Shown here: positions 16,562-25,229 of the stretch, one piece after another
Numbering within the stretch: position 1 is the stretch's first letter
Layout of the letters: every line of letters begins with the position of its first letter
Assembly: GCF_022627575.1 (NCBI RefSeq)
Contig: NZ_JADEYQ010000018.1
Coordinates: 1 to 47,553, forward strand
Origin: Sphingobacterium rhinopitheci
GTDB lineage: Bacteria > Bacteroidota > Bacteroidia > Sphingobacteriales > Sphingobacteriaceae
DNA length: 47,553 nucleotides
Direction: 5' to 3'
Translations under genes and position numbers: made by a program
Notes under the pieces: generated by a model
Databases searched by the model: none
The model's input: the letters and a program-made list of their open reading frames with translations, nothing else
What the model was told of the DNA's origin: nothing

Positions 16562-17728
16562 TTAATTTAAAGGTTTTAATTTTATAGTTTCTACTACAAC
16601 ACCTTTTTGATCTAGGACTTTTATCAGACCTTCGCTGTCTGTCATACTTGCTTTAACCACATTATTATTGGAATTAACAAGGATTTGAAAATCGACCTTA
16701 TCCAACTTTTGCTGCAATATATGTCTATGTAAATGTCCAGAAAGCATAATCTGTACTCCTGCCTTATTAAGTATTGGCACAAACTTATCCAATATATCCA
16801 GTTCTCCATGCCAACCACCAAATGGAGGCATATGACAAATTACTATTTTAAACTTGGCATTTTTAAATTCAAGATTTTCTACTGCTTGGCTTAACCATTC
16901 TGCCTGTTCCGTACGGTAGTTATCCATTTCCACAATTCCAGCATATTCAATATCGGTATCAGGTTTGTCCTCGCCACAGTCTAATACAATTACCCCCGTA
17001 TTACCATGGTTGAATTGGTAATATAACTTATTAGTTGGTGTAGGAAAATAGCTAGGATATTCAATAGCAAAGGGTCCTCTAGTTTCATGGTTACCTCTAG
17101 CATAAAACATTGGTGTCTCACTTGCAAATCTAGCAATAGCGGTATCCATAAAATCTCCAAACATCTGTGTCTCACTCAATAGACTATTCGCCATATCACC
17201 ATTAAATACCACAAAATCAACATTTTTAACATCTCCAACATCCAAAAGCTTATTGAGCACCTCATTGCGACCATGAATATCATTTATAACTATAAATTCG
17301 CTATTCTTTTGTTTGCCCAATGTCTTGAATGTCAAAGGCTCTTTTTTGTATACTGCTGTAGCTATAATTTTTCCATAAAGCACATCTGTCCCCTCGTGCT
17401 TTAAAACCTCTTGGTTATACACCCTGTAGCGGTAACGAGTACCAGGAATTAAATTCTTTAATGTTACCTGATGGAGTTTACCTACCTTTTTGAAACCATA
17501 AGCTGCTGCAAAAAACTTAGGTCGCTCCCTTTCATAAAAATGACTACCATCATCGGGTGCTAATTCTACCCAGCCTGTAGCTGGTTGGTCTGTAGTCCAT
17601 AGGATATGTACAGATTCAGTAGTAAGTCCTTGAATGTAGGGCTGATGAGTAATCTTAAAATTCGCTTGACCATAAGAAATCAATATATAATTGGCCAACA
17701 ATACATATAAACAAATTATCTTTTTCAT
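16562..17728 (-). CDS. Secreted calcineurin-like metallophosphoesterase with N-terminal FnIII-like domain
   Basis: This 388-residue protein has a signal peptide at 1-20 (ending ISYGQ). Residues 24-135 resemble the purple-acid-phosphatase N-terminal domain (ITHQPYIQGLTTESVHILWT, then LIPGTRYRYRVY). The catalytic domain has all metal-binding blocks: NDIHG (D150, H152), NGDM (D178), RGNHE (N213, H214), CHMPP (H299) and SGHLHRH (H332, H334). Such enzymes hydrolyse phosphate mono- or diesters outside the cytoplasm. The ATG shares one base with the stop of the susD gene (TAATG), so it is translationally coupled to the importer. That is the main evidence that locus 2 handles a phosphorylated nutrient. 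Confidence 0.88.
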   Translation of the reverse strand: MKKIICLYVLLANYILISYGQANFKITHQPYIQGLTTESVHILWTTDQPATGWVELAPDDGSHFYERERPKFFAAAYGFKKVGKLHQVTLKNLIPGTRYRYRVYNQEVLKHEGTDVLYGKIIATAVYKKEPLTFKTLGKQKNSEFIVINDIHGRNEVLNKLLDVGDVKNVDFVVFNGDMANSLLSETQMFGDFMDTAIARFASETPMFYARGNHETRGPFAIEYPSYFPTPTNKLYYQFNHGNTGVIVLDCGEDKPDTDIEYAGIVEMDNYRTEQAEWLSQAVENLEFKNAKFKIVICHMPPFGGWHGELDILDKFVPILNKAGVQIMLSGHLHRHILQQKLDKVDFQILVNSNNNVVKASMTDSEGLIKVLDQKGVVVETIKLKPLN

Positions 17729-19518
17729 TAATATTCAGGGTTTTGTATAAGTAAACTATTTTTATTAAGTTCATCTCTCAGTATCGGAAGGAAATACGAT
17801 TTATTATGCCAAGCATAATTCTCGAAATTAATATGTCGAATAGTTGGAACAGTAGCCGTAGTTTGATCAAGATTCAATTTGTAGATTACCTCTGCAATTT
17901 TCGTCGTCTTATTATATGCCTGTTCACCTATAGCCCATCTTCTCACATCGAAGAAACGATGTTCCTCAAATGCCAGCTCTACTCTTCTTTCATTACGATA
18001 ACGTTGTTTCAATGAATTCCCTAAATCTGTAATATCTGGCATTCCCGCTCTTTTTCTTAATTTATTGAGATAAACCTTTGCCTCTGCTTCCTCCCCTAAT
18101 TCAATACAAGCTTCTGCGTAATTTAATAGAATTTCTGCATAACGTATGAATCTCCATGTCACCGTTTGATTTACATATTGTGCGTTGTTATTTGGATCAA
18201 TATATTTTCTAAGATAATAACCAGTATAGCTACCATTCCAGTCCTCAATAGAACTCTTACGAGTATCGACTCCATAAAAAACCTCCATCCTATTCGCTGT
18301 AGAATTCCAACGCTCCCAACTCCCCGTTTGGATTTTATTTTCAGAATCTAATCCTTTAGCATCATCCGGTCGAACACCCCATGATGCTCCATTAAATAAA
18401 ATAGTTGAATAAAACCTTGGATCTCTATTTTCATAAGGCTTAGCTGACATAGTCGGATTTGACCAATCAAACTTATCCCCATTAATCATCTCAAAATCAT
18501 CTACTAAATCTCCCAAAGGAGCATTTGTACCCCATCCATGATAACCATTAGGCGAAGAATATAAACCTGCACGTTGCCCCATAGGAATTGTAAAATACTT
18601 TATAAATATATCCTCCACAGTCTTTTTATTAAGAAAAATCTCTGTAAGATTTTGAGGTATATTTTCAGTAACTCCTGGGTTATCTTTGTAAAGCTGATAC
18701 TGTCCAAGATCGATTACTGCTTTTGCTGCATCTTTAGCACGTTTCCATCTTTCAGTTCTACTATTATCAGTATAACGTATCAACTCAGGTTTTTCATAGC
18801 TTGCAAATATATTCGTATTGTAAAGATCACTAGCAGCATAGAGTAATGTCCTTGATTTGAGTGCAAGAGCAGCTCCTTTAGTGGAGCGTCCATCGTTCAC
18901 ACCGCTCTGAACTAGCGGTAATAATTCAGCTGCCTTGTCTAATTCATTGACTATGAAATTTATACAGTCTTCAAAGGAACTTCTTTCTTTTAGAAATTCA
19001 TCAGTCAATATATAAGGATCTTCGATGATTGGTACACCACCATACGTGGATACCAACATAAAATAATTGTAGGCACGTAGAAAGTGCATTTCTCCCGTCA
19101 TTCTATCTTTCAACGATTTGCCATCTATCAAATTATCCTTAAAAGGAATCTCGTCTACTTTGGAAAAATATAGATTACAAAAACGTATACTCTTGTAGAG
19201 GTCAGCCCACGATCTATATCTTGATACTGTCCAGCCTAGTAATCCATCTGGTGATTGTATACTTCTGTTAAAATTCAAAGAATTCGCATTACCTCTGTAA
19301 TGTGCTTCGTCAACAATATTAGCCTTAAAACGTCCATCCGTAAGCGGCTCATCTAGTCTGAAATAGACTTGATTAATAAAAGTTTCTACTAAAGAAGGAT
19401 CTGACCAAACTGCAAGTTCTGAAAATTCAGTTGATGGGTCGGTATTTAAAAAATCTTGCTTACAGGAAGTATAAACTAGACAGTTTACTATAAATATGGA
19501 TAAAAATATTTTTTTCAT
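17728..19518 (-). CDS. SusD/RagB-family nutrient-binding lipoprotein (locus 2)
   Basis: This 596-residue protein has a lipoprotein signal (MKKIFLSIFIVNCLVYTSC, lipobox YTSC) and mature start KQDFLNTDPSTEFSE. SusD landmarks are present: EMHFLRAYNYFMLVSTYGGVPI in the N-terminal helical region, FIRYAEILLNYAEACIELGE, and YRNERRVELAFEEHRFFDVRRW near the C-terminus. The end (YFLPILRDELNKN, then LIQNPEY) is typical. It pairs with the SusC at 19524-22616, whose stop is 5 bp upstream, and overlaps the phosphoesterase gene by one base. It would form the lipid-anchored lid of the transporter. Confidence 0.93.
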   Translation of the reverse strand: MKKIFLSIFIVNCLVYTSCKQDFLNTDPSTEFSELAVWSDPSLVETFINQVYFRLDEPLTDGRFKANIVDEAHYRGNANSLNFNRSIQSPDGLLGWTVSRYRSWADLYKSIRFCNLYFSKVDEIPFKDNLIDGKSLKDRMTGEMHFLRAYNYFMLVSTYGGVPIIEDPYILTDEFLKERSSFEDCINFIVNELDKAAELLPLVQSGVNDGRSTKGAALALKSRTLLYAASDLYNTNIFASYEKPELIRYTDNSRTERWKRAKDAAKAVIDLGQYQLYKDNPGVTENIPQNLTEIFLNKKTVEDIFIKYFTIPMGQRAGLYSSPNGYHGWGTNAPLGDLVDDFEMINGDKFDWSNPTMSAKPYENRDPRFYSTILFNGASWGVRPDDAKGLDSENKIQTGSWERWNSTANRMEVFYGVDTRKSSIEDWNGSYTGYYLRKYIDPNNNAQYVNQTVTWRFIRYAEILLNYAEACIELGEEAEAKVYLNKLRKRAGMPDITDLGNSLKQRYRNERRVELAFEEHRFFDVRRWAIGEQAYNKTTKIAEVIYKLNLDQTTATVPTIRHINFENYAWHNKSYFLPILRDELNKNSLLIQNPEY

Positions 19519-19523
19519 GATGA

Positions 19524-22500
19524 TTAAAATGTTAGAGAAATACCTAGATTATAAACTCTATTTAATGGGTATGCAGTAGCAGAAGTTGTTTCAGGATCAA
19601 AATCATTAACTTTTGTCCATGTTATTAAATTTTGTCCACTAAAAAATATTTGAAGCTTGCTAATTTTAAGTTTTTTGCTAAAATTCTCATTGAAAGTATA
19701 ACCAAATTCAAAATTTTTCAACCTTACGTAGTTTGATTTTTCAAGCCAATAGGTGTTTTGATTTGATCTCCAATATTCATTGTATCGATTCCAAATTCTA
19801 GGTTTTACAGCATCAACATTTTCTGGTGTCCATCTTCCATCTATATTTTGCTTTAAATAATTCCCTACTTCACCTTGCATTTCATAATAACTATTGCGCA
19901 TCGCTCCAAAAGCTCCCTGAAAGAAAATGCTCGTATAGAACTGCTTATATGACAAATCTAAATTCAACCCAGCTGTCAATGTTGGTAATTCTGTTTTATT
20001 TGCTCTTACTCTATCTAGTCCATCAATTTTTCCATCATTATTAACGTCTTCAAAAATGATATCACCAGGGCGAGATCCTGCCCAATGTGGATATTCTGCT
20101 AATGCATTTGCATCTTTAAATATTCCTATAGCATTATAATACAAATTAGCATTCATAGGCTTTCCCGTAGATTTTTGATATTCAGGTACACCAGGCGTTT
20201 CATCCCAAAAAATAATTTTATTACGATTAGTAGCTATATTACCATTGATAGAATAATTAAACTCATTTATTTTGTCAGCATAACCTAATTGTATTTCAAA
20301 ACCTTGGTTTGAAACCTCCCCTATATTTTCTCTTGGCAAACTTAAGCCACTCGAAGAAGGAACAGAAGCATTTCTATTCCATAAAATATTAGATCGCTTA
20401 TTATAAAAATACTCTGCAGTAAAACTAATCTTACTATTTAAAAACTTGGCATCAATACCAATATTTGATTGATTTGCAACTTCCCAAGTTACATTTGGAT
20501 TTGGTATACGTAACTCATTCAAAATCTTATTCTCTTGAGCACCATTAAATACATAAGTGTTCGTAAGACCTGTTAAAAATCCATAACTAGACATAAATTG
20601 ATAATCATCAATTCTATCATTTCCTGTTTTACCCCATGAACCACGTATTTTTAAATCATTTACATAAGTTTTAAATGATCCCCAAAATTTTTCATTGGAA
20701 ATTCTCCAGCCAGCAGACACTCCAGGGAAAAATCCAAATCTTTTACTTTCTGGAAATTTATATGATCCATCATATCTCCAAAGGAATTCTAATAAATATT
20801 TACCGTCATAATCATAATTTACTCTTCCAAAATAGTTTAATCTCGCTAAACTGGCAGAAGCTCCTGAATTATCCTTTTCCGCATCTCCTCCTGCAAATAA
20901 TTCTTCTATGGCTGAAGACACATAATATCTTCTTGAGGCATAAAAATTCATATTATCCCCTTTAATTTTTTCAACACCTACCAAAACATTTAAATGATTT
21001 TTTAAATCGAAATCATACTCATATCTGACTAAAGCATTTAATGTAAGTAAGTTTCTTGTATCAAAGTCCTGCCTTAGCTGAGGAGCAGTAAAGCCCTTTA
21101 AACCAGCTTCTAAAGCAGGCGACCCATTATTATCAACGGAATATCCATCCCAATTATACAATGTCCAGGGAGTCTGCCAAAGTTTCTCATTATTCATTGT
21201 TCTATCGTAACCAATATTACCAGAAATACTTAAGCCATCAACATAAGGTATGTTTATTTCGATATTTGCTCTTGATTCAAGCATCATTGTTTTATTTCGA
21301 TCATACCCTGTTTGATTTGTAGTGATTACAACAGGATTATTACCATATTCAATATCAGGACCATTTTCACCTGATGGCCAATATGCATGCAAATTGGGCT
21401 TCCCACGAAGTATCATTGTAAAAATATCAGATGCAGAACGAGTAGGGTAATTCCTGTTATATTCGCGCATAGCTGTATTTATTCCATACTTAATATGATC
21501 ATTTAATTTTCCATTCAAATTTGATCTAAAATTGTATTGATTAAATTTGGTACCTGAATTTTTATAGATAGCATCTTGTTTATCATAGCCACCTGAGATG
21601 TAATAATTAATATATTCTGACCCTCCATTTATGTTAATCGCTGTTTTTTGTTGTGGAGCAAAAGAATTAAATGTTTCAGAGTACCAATCAGTATTAGGAT
21701 ATTTCCAAATTTCAGAACCATTACGAAATAACTCTAATTCATCCTCAGTATATTTAGGTTGTTGACCTGCGTAAATACTAATTTCATTTAACATTTGAGC
21801 ATATTCAGATGATTCTGCCGCCTTTGGTAATATGGTAGGTTGAGACCATCCTTGATTATGTGTCAGTGTAACTTGCGGCCTTCCTAAACGGCCTTTTTTT
21901 GTCGTAACTAATATAACACCATTTGCTGCTTGTGAGCCGTAAATAGCAGCCGAAGCATCCTTAAGAACTGTTACACTTTCAATATCTTGTGGATTTATCC
22001 TTTCTATAGACCGATTAGCTATACCATCAACCACAATCAAAGGAGAATTGTCACCTAGTGTATTTGCACCCCGAATACGAAGTGTGGAATTATCACTACC
22101 CGGTTCTCCAGAACCCGTAGTAGCTACTAATCCTGGTAATCTACCTGCTAGGGTGTTGGTAAAGTTCATTACAGGTGCACGCTCTAGCACATCTCCTTTA
22201 ACATCCACAATAGAACCGGTAACGGTTGAGGCTTTTTGTGTTCCATACCCCACTACTACAACCTCATCAATTACGTCAGAATTAGACTTTAACCTAAATA
22301 AAATGGTGTTTTTCGTTGTACTAGAAGCTACGAAATTCGTTATAGAATCACTTGAATAGCCTAAATGATGGGCATAAATGGAGTATGCATCTCCCTCTAT
22401 CAGGGAATTCAATTTAAATAATCCATTTGCATCAGCGATTACAGTAGACTTTTTGTTGTTTTTTTTGTGAATCAAATCAATAGTAACACCAGATATGGCA

Positions 22501-22616
22501 TTAGAATTGTCATCCACAACTTTTCCATTTACATCTATACCTTGTTGAGAAAAGGTATTTAATCCGAGCTGGAGAAATATCCACATCAAAAGATACCTCA
22601 TAATAAGTTTTTTCAT
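19524..22616 (-). CDS. SusC/RagA TonB-dependent transporter without STN domain (locus 2)
   Basis: This 1030-residue importer has a signal peptide at 1-23 (ending LNTFSQ). A carboxypeptidase-regulatory-like domain begins at about 28 (VNGKVVDDNSNAISGVTIDL). The SusC box DEVVVVGYGTQKAS, the plug (SPLIVVDGIANRSIE, then DASAAIYGSQAANGVILV) and a barrel ending NLGISLTF follow. Unlike the locus 1 protein it lacks an STN domain, although it lies downstream of a sigma/FecR pair. Signal transfer to FecR, if it happens, must use another contact. The barrel is Asn/Tyr-rich and the DNA AT-rich. It is preceded by a 91-bp gap after fecR. Confidence 0.94.
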   Translation of the reverse strand: MKKLIMRYLLMWIFLQLGLNTFSQQGIDVNGKVVDDNSNAISGVTIDLIHKKNNKKSTVIADANGLFKLNSLIEGDAYSIYAHHLGYSSDSITNFVASSTTKNTILFRLKSNSDVIDEVVVVGYGTQKASTVTGSIVDVKGDVLERAPVMNFTNTLAGRLPGLVATTGSGEPGSDNSTLRIRGANTLGDNSPLIVVDGIANRSIERINPQDIESVTVLKDASAAIYGSQAANGVILVTTKKGRLGRPQVTLTHNQGWSQPTILPKAAESSEYAQMLNEISIYAGQQPKYTEDELELFRNGSEIWKYPNTDWYSETFNSFAPQQKTAININGGSEYINYYISGGYDKQDAIYKNSGTKFNQYNFRSNLNGKLNDHIKYGINTAMREYNRNYPTRSASDIFTMILRGKPNLHAYWPSGENGPDIEYGNNPVVITTNQTGYDRNKTMMLESRANIEINIPYVDGLSISGNIGYDRTMNNEKLWQTPWTLYNWDGYSVDNNGSPALEAGLKGFTAPQLRQDFDTRNLLTLNALVRYEYDFDLKNHLNVLVGVEKIKGDNMNFYASRRYYVSSAIEELFAGGDAEKDNSGASASLARLNYFGRVNYDYDGKYLLEFLWRYDGSYKFPESKRFGFFPGVSAGWRISNEKFWGSFKTYVNDLKIRGSWGKTGNDRIDDYQFMSSYGFLTGLTNTYVFNGAQENKILNELRIPNPNVTWEVANQSNIGIDAKFLNSKISFTAEYFYNKRSNILWNRNASVPSSSGLSLPRENIGEVSNQGFEIQLGYADKINEFNYSINGNIATNRNKIIFWDETPGVPEYQKSTGKPMNANLYYNAIGIFKDANALAEYPHWAGSRPGDIIFEDVNNDGKIDGLDRVRANKTELPTLTAGLNLDLSYKQFYTSIFFQGAFGAMRNSYYEMQGEVGNYLKQNIDGRWTPENVDAVKPRIWNRYNEYWRSNQNTYWLEKSNYVRLKNFEFGYTFNENFSKKLKISKLQIFFSGQNLITWTKVNDFDPETTSATAYPLNRVYNLGISLTF

Positions 22617-22707
22617 AATAGTTAGAGATAATATTTAATTTATAATTTGGTAATTGGTTATTCGTAATAGGTATTTAATAAAAATCTTATCTAATCACTT
22701 CCTTGTC

Positions 22708-23775
22708 TTAATTGATATTAATTTCTATTATCTGGTCTTTATATGTAAACCTGCATCCATTGAGCTCACAATAATTGATTAGAAAATCTTCAATACTTCC
22801 ACCTCTATTAATACTTCCTGTGAATTTATTATTTAGTAAATCGCCATTTTGGGTCAATATTGTCACATCATAAATTTGTTCTAGTAACTTGAATATTTCC
22901 AGACTCTTGATTTGCTTTACCTCAAGCAGATTGGATGACCATTGTACCTTTCCGTGCAGTTCGGGTGATATATGGATCTTCCTTTCATTTACTCTCGCAG
23001 GGCTAACGTTATTTGTATTAGCAGATATATTTTGCAGGGTTGTATTATTAGTTATATCAATGGTTACTTCACCTTTATTTTCCAAAACAAACGGCTTGTT
23101 ATCTATTGATCCATTATGAGTTACACTAATTTTCCCTTCCAACAATTTTATTTGAGGATATTGATTTACTAATGCATTCACAATAAACTTTGTACCCAAA
23201 GCTGTTGTCGTGTAATTCTCATAATTAACTTTAAAAGGATTAGCAGACTTTTTTACATTGTACAACGCTTTACCCTTCAGATGAGATATTTCTCTTGTTT
23301 GGGTACTGTTATTTAATGCATAACTTATTTTTGTGTTGGGGAATAAAATAACCAAAGAACTATCGGGTAGAATAGTTGAAATATTATAGGCATTGTTGTT
23401 TTCAAAGAATGTGACTGAGGTATCAGAATTTTTATGTTTAAATAAATAAGTTACCATACCGACAATACAAAGTATAGCAGCCGCGTAGCCTAACCATCGA
23501 TATATATATGTTTTAAAGCTGAAGGTGTTGCTAGGTGAGTCTTCTATTATTATTTGGTAATTGATTTTTTGTTGTAGTGCCTCAAAATTAACCAAAGCAG
23601 TGATTCGTTGATCATTATATCCTTTTATATCAGATGCTAAAACCTCGTTAATCCATTGCTGAAGAATAGCTGAATCTTGCTGCGCTAAAGCACCAAAAAA
23701 ATTATCAAACTCTTCAAATTCAAGTTTATTTTCCAAATAAGCACGTAAGTGTCTTTTAAGTTCTAGTTCTTCCAA
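22708..23775 (-). CDS. FecR-family anti-sigma factor (locus 2)
   Basis: This 355-residue protein follows the sigma gene after 72 bp. The cytoplasmic part (1-90) begins MEELELKRHLRAYLENKLEF. A membrane helix at about 92-111 (LGYAAAILCIVGMVTYLF) is followed by a FecR domain with ILPDSSLVILFPNTKISY and ALGTKFIVNALVNQYPQI. A DUF4974-like domain (VKQIKSLEIFKLLEQIYDV) ends at ITYKDQ-type strands near the terminus. Length is normal for Bacteroidota FecR proteins. It should inhibit the ECF sigma encoded just upstream and release it when the locus 2 transporter is engaged. Confidence 0.88.
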   Translation of the reverse strand: MEELELKRHLRAYLENKLEFEEFDNFFGALAQQDSAILQQWINEVLASDIKGYNDQRITALVNFEALQQKINYQIIIEDSPSNTFSFKTYIYRWLGYAAAILCIVGMVTYLFKHKNSDTSVTFFENNNAYNISTILPDSSLVILFPNTKISYALNNSTQTREISHLKGKALYNVKKSANPFKVNYENYTTTALGTKFIVNALVNQYPQIKLLEGKISVTHNGSIDNKPFVLENKGEVTIDITNNTTLQNISANTNNVSPARVNERKIHISPELHGKVQWSSNLLEVKQIKSLEIFKLLEQIYDVTILTQNGDLLNNKFTGSINRGGSIEDFLINYCELNGCRFTYKDQIIEININ

Positions 23776-23847
23776 AGCAAAATGTATAATTGATTATCTA
23801 TCTATACGCTCGAGAAGAAAAAACACACTATATAATTTTTATTTATT

Positions 23848-24438
23848 TTAATTTTTATTAAAATAAATAATTAGCAATGTCATTATATATTCATTACGAT
23901 AATTCTTCTGAATAAAAAATTTAACATCCTTTATAGCACTCACGAGTTGATTACTTACTGTTGATACAGAAATATTTAAATCCTCCGCTATCTCCTTATA
24001 ACTTTTATTTTGGATTTTATTCAATATTAAAATTTCTTTCTTACGTGGACTTAGTGAGTTAATAGCGTTTTCTAAAATCTGTTTTGTTTCCTTCGAAATC
24101 ATATCTTCTTCAGTATGATAATACAGCTCCACAGCCGAGGCCCATATTTCGATCTGTAGTATTTTATCACGTTGTAGTTTTCTAAATAGATCAATAGCAA
24201 GATTGTCCGCTATATGGTTAATAAATGAAATAAAACCCCGTGATATATCAATTTTCGAACGATTACGCCATATCTTAAGAAATACATCCTGCAATAGTTC
24301 TTCTGCAATATTAGGGTCTTTAACCAATTTTATCAAACGAATATAAATCTTGGGTGCGTATGTTCTATATAGACAATTAAAAGCATCCAGATCACCATCA
24401 TTAAGCCTTTTCAAAAGGATTTTATTCTCGTTATACAT
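23848..24438 (-). CDS. ECF-type RNA polymerase sigma factor (locus 2)
   Basis: This 196-residue protein has sigma-2 in residues 10-80 (LDAFNCLYRTYAPKIYIRL, then IAEELLQDVFLKIWRNR) and an intact sigma-4 at about 125-180 (LSPRKKEILILNK, then KSYKEIAEDLNISVSTVSNQ). The recognition helix is complete, in contrast to the broken sigma at 1404-1880. It is the first gene of locus 2 and is followed by its fecR partner. It probably drives the susC-susD-phosphoesterase genes. The C-terminal tail after sigma-4 (about 15 residues, hydrophobic, ending FNKN) is slightly longer than usual. Confidence 0.92.
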   Translation of the reverse strand: MYNENKILLKRLNDGDLDAFNCLYRTYAPKIYIRLIKLVKDPNIAEELLQDVFLKIWRNRSKIDISRGFISFINHIADNLAIDLFRKLQRDKILQIEIWASAVELYYHTEEDMISKETKQILENAINSLSPRKKEILILNKIQNKSYKEIAEDLNISVSTVSNQLVSAIKDVKFFIQKNYRNEYIMTLLIIYFNKN

Positions 24439-24538
24439 AGAAAGATATTTACAACTGGTCAGCGATTAGGTTTTGACTAAACTAATAAATAATAATGAAG
24501 GATTAAAATAAGTCATCATTAAATCAATAGTCAATAGA

Positions 24539-24841
24539 TTATTTTTCTGTAATCAACTCTTTATCAACTAAATTATATAGTTCATCAATATACCCATGAG
24601 GATTACAGATAATTTCAGTTTTTCCAATTGGATAAAGACTTGGAATATATAAATATCCATGAATCTAGAACTTTGGTAAATACTTAAAATCAAATCTTTC
24701 AAGTTAGAAGTATAGCTATCTATTACTGGGTCTTTCTTATATTCTTCTGCAAGAGATATTAAATAAGCTTAGTGTATGATGTGACATGAAAACATTGTTT
24801 GATTTATCAGATATCTTCAAATTTATATCTAACCAATTCAT
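24539..24841 (-). pseudogene. Frameshifted relic of an unidentified gene
   Basis: On the minus strand three consecutive reading frames give coherent protein sequence. ATG at 24841 reads MNWLDINLKISDKSNNVFMS, then a shift leads to LISLAEEYKKDPVIDSYTSN, then a second shift leads to HGYLYIPSLYPIGKTEIICN, ending ELITEK and TAA at 24539. Corrected, it would encode roughly 100 residues. I do not recognise the family. The gene is either truncated at the 5' side or simply small. Confidence 0.45.
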
Positions 24842-25038
24842 TAGATTAAGTAGGTATTATTGTATGAAGCTATACTTTTAAGTACTTTATAACCAAATGT
24901 ATATCGTATGGAAAATGTACCTGCTACTTTTTCGAATCTTTAATTAGCTTGTTAACATGTATTTATATTTTTTATAGCTCTATAGTGCTTACTTTAGTTT
25001 TATAATCAAGCAATTGTCTAAAATGAAATCAAAAAAAG

Positions 25039-25070
25039 TTTGCAATAGATGCCATAAAGCCTTAATTTTG
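25039..25070 (+). promoter_or_regulatory. Promoter of the his leader and hisGD
   Basis: TTTG (25039-25042), 20 bases, then TAATTTTG (25063-25070). Both elements match the Bacteroidota housekeeping consensus TTTG-N19/21-TAnnTTTG exactly. Transcription would begin near 25077, about 43 nt before the leader peptide start codon. Confidence 0.7.
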
Positions 25071-25113
25071 AAAAATTATTAAAAAATAAATGATTTTGTC
25101 TCACACCAATAAC

Positions 25114-25178
25114 TTACATATGCATCATCGCCATTGTGGCGATATGTAATTTTGTTTGTTTCTACGTGAAGCAATTTT
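25114..25178 (+). promoter_or_regulatory. Candidate histidine attenuator: leader hairpin plus downstream terminator-like stem
   Basis: TTACAT (25114-25119) pairs with ATGTAA (25144-25149), and ATCGCC (25127-25132) with GGCGAT (25138-25143). Together they form a bulged hairpin that encloses the entire leader peptide frame, including its start and stop codons. A second stem, TTGTTTC (25156-25162) with GAAGCAA (25168-25174, one G-U pair), is followed by TTTT (25175-25178). Ribosome position on the His codons would decide whether the first stem forms. The second stem is weak for a terminator, so the mechanism is inferred. Confidence 0.5.
25120..25149 (+). CDS. Histidine-rich leader peptide upstream of hisG
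   Basis: The frame encodes MHHRHCGDM, with three His codons among nine. It lies between a well-formed promoter and the TTG start of hisG 81 bp downstream. Such His-rich peptides act as sensors of charged tRNA-His in his operon attenuation. The frame sits inside the hairpin described for 25114-25178. It is too short for automatic gene callers. Position, composition and structure support it, but its translation is unproven. Confidence 0.6.
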   Translation: MHHRHCGDM

Positions 25179-25229
25179 CCCCTAGTAATCATTTTATTTA
25201 ATAATCTTTATTTTTAATACTATTCAATT

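Noticed and set aside
22048..22359. 103-codon plus-strand frame
   Set aside because: It is antisense to the conserved plug region of the locus 2 SusC, and its codons merely mirror that gene.
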